Source: Deefgea tanakiae
GTDB lineage: Bacteria > Pseudomonadota > Gammaproteobacteria > Burkholderiales > Chitinibacteraceae
Assembly (NCBI RefSeq): GCF_019665765.1
Contig: NZ_CP081150.1
Location: forward strand, 1,302,001 to 1,366,000
Length of the DNA stretch: 64,000 nucleotides
Direction of reading: 5' to 3'
This document shows positions 45,828-55,616 of this stretch, in pieces. The stretch's first letter is position 1. Each line of letters begins with the position of its first letter. The notes beneath the pieces were generated by a model that was not told where the DNA came from, searched no databases, and saw only the letters and a list, made by a program, of their open reading frames with translations. Made by a program: the position numbers and the translations under genes.

Positions 45828-48800
45828 TTAAACAATCAAGCGCTGCCGCAACTCACGCAGGGCCGCCGAGATCATCGCCAGATCAGGCATAGAAGTACTT
45901 AGCTCAGCAAACATTGCAGCAACTCGCTCTCTAGCAGGCTGATTTTGATTCAGCCACAGCTGCAATTCGGCCCGATGTTGCTCCCAAGCTTGTTTAAATA
46001 ATTCAATATGCAGGCGCTGTAAATCATCGCGAGCAGCAAGCCTCGCCAGCGTTTGCCAGCGATTGTCACGTGGTAACTGCTCAATGGCTTGCGCTAGCCA
46101 TTTCAGATTCAGCGCCTCGCCAACTTCAAGATACATACGCATATGCTCAGCCAACTGGCCAGAATCATTATTAAATTGACTGAGTTCAAGCAAGGATTGC
46201 GACTCTTGCACTGCCATGACCTTCATTGCCAACTCAGTTCCAATGCCAGCCTTATGCCACGCTTGTGCTTGTGTCGCATGGGCAGGGCTTGAAATTAATT
46301 GTTGGGGTAGGTGCGGCAAGGTGAGGGCAGCACAAGTACGCATATGCTCAAGTTGTGCGGCTTTTAAATTTTGCTGCAACAACCAACGAGCAACGCGTTC
46401 AGTTTGCCTTCTGATACTCAGCAAAAGCAGAGTTTGCCCAGTGGCAATAACGCTGCTTTGTTCAATTTCTAGCGATAAAGACTCGCTATCGAGTAGTGAT
46501 TCTGCCGCAATCAATGCATCGACAATATCACTGCAGGTTTTTTCTGTTTCTTCTTGCAAACGATATACGCAGCTAATCCCGTAGCGGTTCACCACATGGT
46601 TAGTTAGTTGAGTCGCGACGATTTCTCGGCGTAATGGATGGTTGGCGATTTGGTTGTTGAATTTTTCGACCAATAAAGCAGGGAAGTAGCGCTGTAATAA
46701 AGTGTGCCACTTCGGATCATCAATCAGCGTTTCGGCGAGCAACTCTTGTTTGATGACAATTTTTGCGTAGGCCAACAGTACTGCCAGCTCTGGGCGAGAT
46801 AAACCTAGACCATTTTGTTGTCGCTCAGCCAGTTGGCTTTGGGTCGGTAAATATTCAATTCGGCGAGAAAGTTTTCCGGCCTGCTCAAGCGCTTGCATCA
46901 GCCGAGTATGAACGGGCAATAAAGATAACGATTGAGAAAACTCGAGCGAAACCGCCTGTGTTTGCAGTTCATTGTCTCGCAACACCAATAGGCCAACTTC
47001 GTCGGTCATGCTGGCGAGTACTTCATTGCGCTGTTTTAAGGTTAAGTCCCCATCATTAACAATTTTACTGAGTAGGATTTTGATATTGACTTCATGGTCT
47101 GAGCAATCTACGCCAGCTGAATTATCAATCGCATCGGTATGAATACGGCCACCATGGAGTGCATATTCGATACGTCCCAATTGCGTAAATCCTAGATTTC
47201 CGCCCTCGGCAATCACTTTGCAGCGCAAGTCTTTGCCATCAACACGCACCGCATCATTGCCTCGGTCATTGGCTTCGGCTTGCGTTTGGGTACTGGACTT
47301 CACGTACGTGCCGATGCCACCGTTATAAAGCAAATCAACGGGGGCTTTTAAAATGGCTTGAATCAGGAGGTCGGGCTCAAGCTCAAGCTCTTCAATCGCT
47401 AATATCGTACGTATCTCACTAGAAAGCTTTATTTTCTTTAGGTTACGAGCAAATACTCCGCCACCTTGTGAAATTAATGTGGCGTCGTAATCAGCCCATG
47501 ATGAGCGCGGCAGGTTAAACATGCGGGCTCGCTCCTGAAATGCCACTTCAGCATTTGGATTGGGGTCAAAGAAAATATGTCGGTGATCAAAAGCAGCCAG
47601 CAAGCGTATCGTTTTGGTGCGTAAAAGACCATTCCCAAAAACATCTCCCGACATGTCACCAATTCCAACGGCTGTAAAGGCTTCGGTATTGGTATCAAGA
47701 CCTAGTTCTTTAAAGCTACGCTCAACTGAAATCCACGCGCCGCGTGCTGTAATCCCCATTTTCTTATGGTCGTAACCCACTGAGCCGCCGGAGGCAAAAG
47801 CATCGTCCAACCAGAAGTTGTATTCCTGTGAGATGGCATTGGCGATGTCTGAAAAAGTTGCGGTGCCTTTGTCTGCCGCGACGACAAGATAGGGATCATC
47901 GCCATCGCGGCGCAGAACATCATTCGGTGGAGTGATTTGGCCATTTTTAAAGTTGTCCGTTAAATCCAGCAGGCCGCGAATGAACATTTGGTAACAAGCG
48001 ATTCCGCTGGCTAAGAAAGCTTCCCGCTCCGCTGGCGGGTTTTTAACCACAAAGCCACCTTTAGAGCCAACTGGAACAATGACTGTATTTTTGACCATTT
48101 GGGCTTTGACTAAGCCCAGTACTTCGGTGCGAAAATCCTCGCGTCGATCAGACCAACGCAAACCGCCTCGCGCGACTTTACCCCCTCGTAAATGAACGCC
48201 TTCCATCTGAGGTGAATACACAAAAATCTCGCACATTGGCACCGGTTGCGGCATCAGCGGGATTTCAGCCGACGCAATTTTTAGCGATAGATAAGTTTTA
48301 TCACCGCCATTTTGATAAAAATTAGTCCGTAGTGTTGCGCGAATCGCCGCCATCAGTGACGTTAGAATGCGCTCATCGTCAATATTGGGCATCGCTTTTG
48401 CAGCTTGCGCAATTTCTTCAAGTACGATTTCCGCTACTGCGGGCTCTGCTTGACTGGGGTGATGCAGTAGCTGAAAGGCTTGTGCGAGTTGTTGGGTTTG
48501 TGTGCCGTGCATGAGTAGGCAATCGGCAATCATTTCAATGCTGTACTTGAGTGCGACTTGTTTTAAATAGCGTGCATACGCCCGCAAGACAAAAACTTCA
48601 CGCCACGCCAAGCCATGATGCAGAACGAGTTGATTAAGCTTGTCGTTTTCGGATAAACCTTTGCTTTGTGCGACAAATGCCGCAAGTAGGCGTTGTCTTT
48701 GTTCTGGCTGTTCGAGTGAGGTTGATGCCGGCAGGCGCACGCCGATGTCCACCAACCAAGCGGATTCTGGACTCAACTGCAAAACATAAGGCCGCTCATC

Positions 48801-50525
48801 GACAATTCTAAGCCCCAGACTTTCCAATAATGGCAGGCAATCAGAAAGCTCAATCGGGCGATGTTGGTAGAGCTTTAAACGCCAGATCCCTGCATCTAAA
48901 GCACTTCCCGGCGTTAAAGTCGCGACGATGCTTTGTTGATTTAATGCGGTTTCTAGTGATTCGATATCATAAATGGCCGCGCGCGCCGAAAAGTCTGCGC
49001 AATAGGCAGCAGGAAAAGCATGCAGGTATTTTTGATGCAGCACCGAGCCGCGTTCTTCACCGCAACTTTGAATGAGTTGCTGTTTCAAATCGTCTTGCCA
49101 GCGCTGAGCAACTTGGGCAATTTCGGCCTCAATCAGCTTGCTGTTATAGCTGGCGGTTTTTGCTGCGGTTCGTCGAATAATGTAGTGAATTCGAGCCAGC
49201 GGGTTGTCGCCCAAGAATACGGTGAATTCTGATGCGCTCCCTGATAAATGCTGCATCAGTAAAGCTTCAATTTTAATTCGCACGTCGGTACTGTAGTTGT
49301 CGCGCGGTACAAACACCATGACGGACACATAGCGGCGATAAATATCATCCCTAAAAAATGCACGGACGCGATGTCGTTCGTGCAAGCTCACGATGCCGTC
49401 TGCAATTCGAGCTAGCTCAGGGATTTCAATCTCGATCAGTTCATCGCGAGGATAGGTGTCCAGTACATTGAGTAATGCTTTGCCACGATAACCAGTGAGT
49501 TCTGCATTGCAATAGCTCAGTGCGTGATCAATTTTTTGTCGCAAAATGGGGATTTGGCGCGGTGGCGCGGTATATGCGCTGGCGGAGTAGAGACCAACAA
49601 TGCGAAGTTCACCTAAGAGTTCCCCTGAATCGCTGATGTTGCGCAACAGGACCGTGTCTAAATAGGCCGAGCGATGAATTAATGAACGACGATCTGATTT
49701 CGTGAGCATCAATAAGCGCTCTGGCGCATAGGCTACGGCGCGTAAATCTGGGCTTAGACTCGACCAAACGTGCGAAGGAGAGGGCAGACCCGCATCTCGC
49801 AATAGTCCTTTTCCTGAGTGGGGAATAATATTGAGCGACCCTGATTCAAATTGGTAATCGCGCAAGCCGAGAAAAACAAAATGGCCAGCCAGAAGCCATT
49901 CTAAGAATGCAATCGTTTCTTTCTTGCTGGTCGAAGGCTTTTCTGGTTTTGTCACTCTAAGTTGTTCAAGCGCGTTGGATACGCGCTCCGTCATACTGGG
50001 CCAATCGGCAACAGCGATAGCGATACTATCGAGTGCTTGATTGATTTCATTGGCAATTGTTGCGATCTGACTTGGGTCACTGATGCGATTGATCTCAAAA
50101 TGCATCCAAGATTCTTTGCATTCAATCCCTTTTTGCATAACGAGTTGACCCACTTCATCTCGCTGGACGATAAGAACCGGATGTATCACCCTGTAGACAC
50201 TGCATTTCATATTGTTAAGAGCAATACCCACTGAATCAACTAAAAACGGCATGTCTTCTTGCGTAATTTCTATGACGGTATGCGGGGATTGCCAGCCATG
50301 CTCACTTAGGCTGGGATTGTAGATCCGGACTAGTCTTTCTTTTGCAGGACGAATTCTGGCCATACGTCGCTGCGCTAAAACAGCAGCTGCTAAATCTTCA
50401 ATCGACCTTTCTTGTAAGTCTTCCTCAGGCACATTGGCATAAAAACTCTGAATCAATGCGGTCATTTCAGGCTCATTTTCTTGAGACCATTTTTGGAGTG
50501 TTTGCATTGTTAGATTCGGAGTCAT
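45828..50525 (-). CDS. gdhB: NAD-dependent glutamate dehydrogenase, large (GDH180) type
   Basis: At 1565 residues this matches the large NAD-GDH class, which converts glutamate to 2-oxoglutarate and ammonium for catabolism. The catalytic core around residues 780-1100 is visible: GGLRWSDRREDFRTEVLGLV, KAQMVKNTVIVPVGSKGGFV, then DPYLVVAADKGTATFSDIAN and GGSVGYDHKKMGITARGAWI. Long N- and C-terminal regions belong to the family's ACT-like and helical regulatory domains. AGGTGG at 50536-50531 supports the ATG at 50525 over a GTG at 50534. A candidate promoter lies 30-60 bases upstream. It diverges from the DUF1631 gene. Confidence 0.95.
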   Translation of the reverse strand: MTPNLTMQTLQKWSQENEPEMTALIQSFYANVPEEDLQERSIEDLAAAVLAQRRMARIRPAKERLVRIYNPSLSEHGWQSPHTVIEITQEDMPFLVDSVGIALNNMKCSVYRVIHPVLIVQRDEVGQLVMQKGIECKESWMHFEINRISDPSQIATIANEINQALDSIAIAVADWPSMTERVSNALEQLRVTKPEKPSTSKKETIAFLEWLLAGHFVFLGLRDYQFESGSLNIIPHSGKGLLRDAGLPSPSHVWSSLSPDLRAVAYAPERLLMLTKSDRRSLIHRSAYLDTVLLRNISDSGELLGELRIVGLYSASAYTAPPRQIPILRQKIDHALSYCNAELTGYRGKALLNVLDTYPRDELIEIEIPELARIADGIVSLHERHRVRAFFRDDIYRRYVSVMVFVPRDNYSTDVRIKIEALLMQHLSGSASEFTVFLGDNPLARIHYIIRRTAAKTASYNSKLIEAEIAQVAQRWQDDLKQQLIQSCGEERGSVLHQKYLHAFPAAYCADFSARAAIYDIESLETALNQQSIVATLTPGSALDAGIWRLKLYQHRPIELSDCLPLLESLGLRIVDERPYVLQLSPESAWLVDIGVRLPASTSLEQPEQRQRLLAAFVAQSKGLSENDKLNQLVLHHGLAWREVFVLRAYARYLKQVALKYSIEMIADCLLMHGTQTQQLAQAFQLLHHPSQAEPAVAEIVLEEIAQAAKAMPNIDDERILTSLMAAIRATLRTNFYQNGGDKTYLSLKIASAEIPLMPQPVPMCEIFVYSPQMEGVHLRGGKVARGGLRWSDRREDFRTEVLGLVKAQMVKNTVIVPVGSKGGFVVKNPPAEREAFLASGIACYQMFIRGLLDLTDNFKNGQITPPNDVLRRDGDDPYLVVAADKGTATFSDIANAISQEYNFWLDDAFASGGSVGYDHKKMGITARGAWISVERSFKELGLDTNTEAFTAVGIGDMSGDVFGNGLLRTKTIRLLAAFDHRHIFFDPNPNAEVAFQERARMFNLPRSSWADYDATLISQGGGVFARNLKKIKLSSEIRTILAIEELELEPDLLIQAILKAPVDLLYNGGIGTYVKSSTQTQAEANDRGNDAVRVDGKDLRCKVIAEGGNLGFTQLGRIEYALHGGRIHTDAIDNSAGVDCSDHEVNIKILLSKIVNDGDLTLKQRNEVLASMTDEVGLLVLRDNELQTQAVSLEFSQSLSLLPVHTRLMQALEQAGKLSRRIEYLPTQSQLAERQQNGLGLSRPELAVLLAYAKIVIKQELLAETLIDDPKWHTLLQRYFPALLVEKFNNQIANHPLRREIVATQLTNHVVNRYGISCVYRLQEETEKTCSDIVDALIAAESLLDSESLSLEIEQSSVIATGQTLLLLSIRRQTERVARWLLQQNLKAAQLEHMRTCAALTLPHLPQQLISSPAHATQAQAWHKAGIGTELAMKVMAVQESQSLLELSQFNNDSGQLAEHMRMYLEVGEALNLKWLAQAIEQLPRDNRWQTLARLAARDDLQRLHIELFKQAWEQHRAELQLWLNQNQPARERVAAMFAELSTSMPDLAMISAALRELRQRLIV

Positions 50526-50557
50526 TTTAACCACCTGTTTACGGGAATGATTCGCTT

Positions 50558-50586
50558 ACTTTAGCCTTAGTTTTTGACTATGCCAA
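50558..50586 (-). promoter_or_regulatory. Likely promoter of gdhB
   Basis: On the minus strand, TTGGCA (50586-50581) and TAAAGT (50563-50558) are 17 bases apart. The -35 differs from consensus at one base and the -10 at two. Confidence 0.5.
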
Positions 50587-50699
50587 CAAGGGTTACCACC
50601 TATCTGCTCAACTACTCAGCTAGCCGGACATGGCTTAAGGTGTTGAAATAAAATATTTATGCCTTGCTTGGTAGGATATAGATGACCAACGGGTAATAT

Positions 50700-50728
50700 T
50701 TGTTTATCATTAAATGCTAATATATATC
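50700..50728 (+). promoter_or_regulatory. Likely promoter of the DUF1631 gene
   Basis: TTGTTT (50700-50705) and TATATC (50723-50728) are 17 bases apart, about 33 bases before the start. The surrounding sequence is AT-rich. Confidence 0.4.
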
Positions 50729-50760
50729 TACCAGCCAAAGCACTCAAAAGAGGGCCTGCC

Positions 50761-52962
50761 ATGAGCCAGCCACTATCACATAACAATCCCAACCGAGGTC
50801 AGCGTGCTGCGGCGATGGACCCCATGTTGCTTGCATGTCGTGATCTTGCCTTGAAAATGCTAAGCCAATCTTTGGAGGGCTTTTTCTCAAGGCTTGAAGA
50901 AACATATTTTGAGCTGGCTGATAAAACATTCGACCGAAAATTGCGTGATGATTACTTTGCAGCAAGAGTCGAAACACATAACAAACGTGAGTTTTTAGCT
51001 GAACAATTTCGATTGAATTTTCTTTCCGCATTTAATGAAAGTCTTCAGGCCTCTCATCCAAGTAACGCACAAAAAGCAGAAAGTTCTTTTTTTAAAGTCA
51101 GTGCAAAGCCAGATCAGCTCAGTCTTGTCGCCAATGATGAGTATGAAGAAAACCTTTCTGCAGATTTGATCATTAAATCTTTCAAAAATACGGGTGGTGA
51201 GGAGCTGACTGAACTGGAACAGCGCTTTGCTGGTTTATTGCCCGAGCAAGAAGACGGCACAGTGAATCCAATGTCGCCTGAATCTATTTGCGATTCGTTT
51301 TTACAGGCTTGCAAACAGCTTGAAACGGGCCTAGATGCGCGTCTCATTGCATTAAAAGCATTTGAAAATGAGCTTTCCAATCAAGTTGCCGATGTTTATC
51401 GGCATGTAAACCAATACCTTATTACGCAAAATGTGCAGCGCGTGGTGCCGCAGCACCAAATAAAACGACAAGAAAATTCGAAAAGCCCAACAGAAGCATC
51501 ACTACAGACATCTGAAGAGTCACTAAGACAACTTGAATCGGCCGAGGCGGTGGCTGCAACTACGCGAACAGAAATAATTAAACCTCTCGGAGCACATCTA
51601 GAGGCGCTCGCAGCAGGCGCGACTGCTTATTCATCCGCACCGGTAGAGCATACGCCAGGCTGGTTGTCATTCTTGGATGTTTTGCAGCACAAAGCTCCCC
51701 GTTTAGAGGGTTTGAGTGATGAAAATGGATCTGCCCTTTTTCAGCACAATATGCTGGGCATGCTGCGTAGTTCGGGTTGGGCAAAAAACTTACCGTCAAT
51801 GGATGCAATGACCTTAGAGCTCATTGCAATGTTGTTTGAGCACATCTTTGATGACGATCGGCTTTCTGATTCAGTTAAAGGGCTTATCGGGCGCTTGCAG
51901 ATTCCTGTTCTAAAAGTGGCAATGCTGGATGCGAGTTTTTTTGCGAGCAAGAATCATTGCGCCCGCCTTTTACTCGATACATTGGCTGAGGCCTCATTGG
52001 ATGCCCCTGAGATGGAGCAGGGCGAACATCGCTACGATAAGTTAGCGTCGATCGTTGGTAATGTTTGTAGTCAGTTTGTCGACGATGTCGTTGTGTTTGA
52101 GCATGCACTCAGCGAGTTAGAGGCTTTTCTGGCAAGTGAAGCCCGGCAAGCTGAAGTTGCCGCACAAAAAGACGCGCAAGAGTTGGTGCAGCATGAAATT
52201 GCTGAGCTTGGCATTATTACTGCACAAGAACTTGTGAACGAACGACTAGGGCGCGCTGATGTGCCTGAGCTTGTTAGTTCATTCATTGCTTTGTATTGGC
52301 CAAAAGCATTGGCGAGAAGCTTTGGCGCGCAAGGTGAGGCCGGCGCAGCGTTCATTCACAAACTTAAAGTGATGGACGATCTTATTTGGAGCGTGCAAGC
52401 CAAGCAGGGTGCAGAAGAGCGATTTGCGCTTGTCAATTTGCTGCCAGAAATGCTAAAAACGCTAGAGGACTCTGCGCGTGAAGAAGGAATGAGTCCTGAG
52501 GATGCGAAATCGTTCTTTGCTCAATTAGTTCACTGCCATGCGGCCGCCATTCGAAATGGCTTACGTAGTTCGGTGGAAGTTAAACCTCAAGTTCAAGCAC
52601 CTTCTAGTCCGCAAGCAATCCCAGTAGCAGAGCCTGTCGTTGAACAAAATCAACCGTTGCCTGATGAAGCGTTGCCATTTGCTGCACAGAGCAGCCCTGC
52701 TGAGCCGCAAAGCGCTCTTCCGTTGCGTGGAGAATGGGTTGAGTGGATTAGTGAGCAAGACGATGTGCTCCGTCTCCGTCTTTCGTGGATTAGCCCGCAA
52801 GAAACTCGATATCTATTTACCAATCGCTTAGGTGGGAATGGCAAGGCATTCCTCAAGCAAGAACTCATTGATGCTTTAACTTTGGGCCGGGTTCGCCGCT
52901 TGGCACTCGAAGGTAGTTTAACGGATCGGGCGCTCAATGAGTTGCGAAGCAACTTAAGCTAG
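50761..52962 (+). CDS. DUF1631-domain protein
   Basis: The 733-residue protein matches DUF1631, a family common in beta- and gammaproteobacteria. Residues ~15-110 and ~240-600 are mostly helical and form the main domain. A Pro/Ala/Gln-rich linker (~612-655) comes before a C-terminal beta-rich domain (LPLRGEWVEWISEQDD, then LSWISPQETRYLFTNRLGG), resembling PilZ-type folds seen in relatives. AGAGGG at 6 bases sets the start. No reaction is known; no signal peptide or membrane helix is seen. A c-di-GMP link has been proposed for the C-terminal domain in relatives, but no clear RxxxR motif is visible here. Confidence 0.88.
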   Translation: MSQPLSHNNPNRGQRAAAMDPMLLACRDLALKMLSQSLEGFFSRLEETYFELADKTFDRKLRDDYFAARVETHNKREFLAEQFRLNFLSAFNESLQASHPSNAQKAESSFFKVSAKPDQLSLVANDEYEENLSADLIIKSFKNTGGEELTELEQRFAGLLPEQEDGTVNPMSPESICDSFLQACKQLETGLDARLIALKAFENELSNQVADVYRHVNQYLITQNVQRVVPQHQIKRQENSKSPTEASLQTSEESLRQLESAEAVAATTRTEIIKPLGAHLEALAAGATAYSSAPVEHTPGWLSFLDVLQHKAPRLEGLSDENGSALFQHNMLGMLRSSGWAKNLPSMDAMTLELIAMLFEHIFDDDRLSDSVKGLIGRLQIPVLKVAMLDASFFASKNHCARLLLDTLAEASLDAPEMEQGEHRYDKLASIVGNVCSQFVDDVVVFEHALSELEAFLASEARQAEVAAQKDAQELVQHEIAELGIITAQELVNERLGRADVPELVSSFIALYWPKALARSFGAQGEAGAAFIHKLKVMDDLIWSVQAKQGAEERFALVNLLPEMLKTLEDSAREEGMSPEDAKSFFAQLVHCHAAAIRNGLRSSVEVKPQVQAPSSPQAIPVAEPVVEQNQPLPDEALPFAAQSSPAEPQSALPLRGEWVEWISEQDDVLRLRLSWISPQETRYLFTNRLGGNGKAFLKQELIDALTLGRVRRLALEGSLTDRALNELRSNLS

Positions 52963-53004
52963 TCTTACCGTATTTGTCCATTAAGCATAAAAAATAATGC
53001 ACTC

Positions 53005-53037
53005 AAACGGATACCTATAGCTGGTATCCGTTTTTTA
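53005..53037 (+). terminator. Rho-independent terminator after the DUF1631 gene
   Basis: AAACGGATACC (53005-53015) and GGTATCCGTTT (53023-53033) form an 11-bp stem with a 7-base loop, followed by TTT. Confidence 0.88.
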
Positions 53038-53106
53038 TTAGAGATGGGCTGATTTAACGTAGTTCTAGCTCGGTCATCTCGCTGAGCTCTGTTAGAATCT
53101 CACCCT

Positions 53107-55029
53107 ATGATACGACTTAAATCACTTACACTCCGTCGCGGCACCAAGGTGCTCCTTAATCGCGTTGAACTCACACTGCAGCCTGGCTCAAAAACAGGCA
53201 TTGTTGGTGCGAATGGCGCGGGTAAATCCAGTTTTTTTGCCTTATTGCGTGATGAAATTCATGCCGATGAAGGCGACCTAGAAATGCCTCCGCGTGTGGC
53301 CATTGCCCACGTGGCACAAGAAACCCCAGCCTTGCCTTGTTCGGCCCTCGATTATGTTCTTGATGGTGATGCAGAACTTCGCAAGATTGAAGCTGAAATC
53401 AACGCCATCGCCCATGACGACAACGATGGTATGGCGCATGGTGAACTTTTTTCTCGCCTTGATGCGATTGATGGATATACCGCACCTGCACGTGCCGCCA
53501 AATTGTTGGCCGGTCTTGGTTTTTCCCTGGAAGAAAATTCGAAACCTGTTTCAAGCTTCTCCGGTGGCTGGCGAATGCGTTTGAATTTGGCACAAGCTTT
53601 GATGTGCCGCTCAGATCTTTTACTGCTCGATGAGCCAACGAATCACTTGGACTTAGAGACCGTTGTTTGGCTAGAAGAATGGCTGAAAACGTATCCGGGC
53701 ATGTTGCTCATTATTTCCCATGACCGCGACTTCCTTGACAGCACCATCAAGCAAATTCTGCACGTCGATAATGCGCAACTCACGGTTTACACCGGTACTT
53801 ACGAAGATTTTGAAAATCAATGTGCTGAGCGCTTGGCGCAACAATCACAAGCGTTTGATAAACAACAACGCCAAATTGCCCATTTAGAAAGTTTTATCAC
53901 CCGCTTTAAAGCCAAGGCCAGTAAAGCCAAACAGGCGCAAAGTCGCGTGAAAGCGCTAGAAAAAATGGAGAAAATCGCCGCAGCCCATGTGGATTCGCCA
54001 TTTAATTTCTCTTTCCGCGAGCCTGATTCTAGCCCTAATCCATTAGTGCATTTAGAAATGGCATCTGCAGGCTATAGCGTTGATAAGCCTATCCTCACGC
54101 AAATGAATTTGAGTATTGATAATTCAGCACGCCTAGGCTTGTTGGGGGTCAATGGTGCTGGTAAATCGACATTTATTCGCGCTTTAGCGGGTGAGCAAGA
54201 TTTACTTTCGGGTATTCGCACCGAAGGGAAGGGCTTGAAGATTGGCTATTTTGCCCAGCATCAACTTGAGTATCTCCGAATTGATGAGTCGCCGTTATGG
54301 CACATGCAAAAAATCGACCCTAATACGCGTGAACAAGAACTGCGTAATTTCTTAGGCGGTTTTAATTTCCAAGGGCAAATGGCTCTCAATTCGATTGCAC
54401 CTTTTTCAGGTGGCGAAAAAGCGCGTTTGGCCTTAGCACTATTGATCTGGCAAAAGCCGAATCTATTGCTACTCGACGAGCCAACCAATCACTTGGACAT
54501 CGAAATGCGCGAGGCGCTGACCTTTGCGCTACAGGATTTCGACGGAGCGTTGATTGTCGTATCGCATGATCGACATATTTTGCGTGCGACAGTGGATGAT
54601 TTCTGGTTGATCGAAGACGGCCGCGTTGGTCCATTTGATGGCGACTTAGATGACTACACGCGCTACAGTCAAGAAAAACGCAGCGGTGACAAATCGGCAG
54701 CTAATGCTGTGGTTAATGCGAGCCAGCCGGCAACAAATGTGAATCGCAAAGAGCAGAAGCGCCTTGAAGCAGAAGCACGACAAAAACTAGCTAATGCACG
54801 CAAACCATTAGAGAAGGATTTGGCGCGCATCGAAGCTGAAATGGCACGGATTACTGCTGAGCAAGCAACGATTACTGCAACATTAGCTGATGAAACTTTA
54901 TATTTACCTGAACGCAAAGACGCCTTACAAAAAATCCTTGCCAGTGAATTAAAATTAAAAGAGAAACTCGCAGAACGTGAAGCGGCGTGGATGGTTGTTA
55001 GCGATGAAATCGAAAATCTAGTAGTGTAG
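53107..55029 (+). CDS. ABC-F family ATPase (YheS-like)
   Basis: The 640-residue protein has two ABC ATPase domains: Walker A GANGAGKSSFF (~36) and GVNGAGKSTFI (~347), signatures SGGWRMRLNLA and SGGEKARLALA, and Walker B LLLLDEPTNHLD in both. A P-site tRNA interaction linker lies between them (~240-300). The C-terminal ~100 residues are a basic coiled coil (e.g. RKPLEKDLARIEAEMARITA). There is no membrane segment. ABC-F proteins bind ribosomes and relieve stalling; by length and tail this is closest to YheS/Uup. The start lacks a clear ribosome binding site. Confidence 0.92.
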   Translation: MIRLKSLTLRRGTKVLLNRVELTLQPGSKTGIVGANGAGKSSFFALLRDEIHADEGDLEMPPRVAIAHVAQETPALPCSALDYVLDGDAELRKIEAEINAIAHDDNDGMAHGELFSRLDAIDGYTAPARAAKLLAGLGFSLEENSKPVSSFSGGWRMRLNLAQALMCRSDLLLLDEPTNHLDLETVVWLEEWLKTYPGMLLIISHDRDFLDSTIKQILHVDNAQLTVYTGTYEDFENQCAERLAQQSQAFDKQQRQIAHLESFITRFKAKASKAKQAQSRVKALEKMEKIAAAHVDSPFNFSFREPDSSPNPLVHLEMASAGYSVDKPILTQMNLSIDNSARLGLLGVNGAGKSTFIRALAGEQDLLSGIRTEGKGLKIGYFAQHQLEYLRIDESPLWHMQKIDPNTREQELRNFLGGFNFQGQMALNSIAPFSGGEKARLALALLIWQKPNLLLLDEPTNHLDIEMREALTFALQDFDGALIVVSHDRHILRATVDDFWLIEDGRVGPFDGDLDDYTRYSQEKRSGDKSAANAVVNASQPATNVNRKEQKRLEAEARQKLANARKPLEKDLARIEAEMARITAEQATITATLADETLYLPERKDALQKILASELKLKEKLAEREAAWMVVSDEIENLVV

Positions 55030-55032
55030 ATG

Positions 55033-55075
55033 TATATCGATCTAGGTATTATTTAATATGATCTAGATGGATATA
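55033..55075. repeat. Imperfect 13-bp inverted repeat between the ABC-F and protease genes
   Basis: TATATCGATCTAG (55033-55045) and CTAGATGGATATA (55063-55075) pair with one mismatch around an AT-rich 17-base loop. It begins just after the ABC-F stop. There is no T run, so its role is unclear. Confidence 0.45.
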
Positions 55076-55088
55076 CCCAAAGGTTGAT

Positions 55089-55571
55089 ATGCGTTCTACA
55101 TGGTCGATTGTTTTCATCTGGGGACTGGTTCTACTGCTAATTTATTGGGCTTTTACTCAATTTATTGCGCAGCAGTACCAGCCCAAAATGATCAGCTCAG
55201 GGCAGGGCAATGAAATCACTTTGCCGCGCGCTAAAGATGGACATTATCGTTTGGCAGCCAGTATTAATGGTGAACCTGTAGTTTTGCTTTTAGATACTGG
55301 CGCGACGGCAATGACCCTCAATCAAGAACTCGCAGAGCGAATCGGATTGCCGCGTGGTGAGCCTTTTATTGCCAATACGGCAAATGGGCAAGTTCAAGGT
55401 TATCAATCAAAGATTAGTACTTTGAGTTTTGGACCATTTGAATTTAATAATGTTCATGTGGGTATAGTACCCAATATGGGCAATGAGGTTTTGTTGGGGA
55501 TGAATATCATTAAGCAGTTTGATATCCGCACTCAAAATAATCAAATGCATATGAAACTGATTGAGAAATAA
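55089..55571 (+). CDS. Membrane-anchored retropepsin-like aspartic protease (clan AA, TIGR02281 type)
   Basis: The 160-residue protein has an N-terminal membrane anchor (~5-27) and one retropepsin-type half with the active site LLDTGATAMTLN (Asp ~residue 74). NTANGQVQGYQSK and LLGMNIIKQFDI are typical of the family. As with retroviral proteases, two copies would form the active dimer, most likely in the periplasm. Targets are unknown. AAAGG at 5 bases supports the ATG at 55089. Confidence 0.9.
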   Translation: MRSTWSIVFIWGLVLLLIYWAFTQFIAQQYQPKMISSGQGNEITLPRAKDGHYRLAASINGEPVVLLLDTGATAMTLNQELAERIGLPRGEPFIANTANGQVQGYQSKISTLSFGPFEFNNVHVGIVPNMGNEVLLGMNIIKQFDIRTQNNQMHMKLIEK

Positions 55572-55572
55572 G

Positions 55573-55600
55573 AAAGGCGACCCAATCAGTCGCCTTTTTT
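55573..55600. terminator. Terminator between convergent protease and LplT-PlsC genes
   Basis: AAAGGCGAC (55573-55581) and GTCGCCTTT (55589-55597) form a 9-bp stem with a 7-base loop and a T tract. The minus side also has T-rich sequence. Confidence 0.85.
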
Positions 55601-55616
55601 ATTTCATAACACCAGA

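Noticed and set aside
45683-45892. Plus-strand open frame of 69 residues
   Set aside because: It overlaps the end of gdhB on the opposite strand, has no ribosome binding site and reads low-complexity Ser/Pro/Ala at its end.
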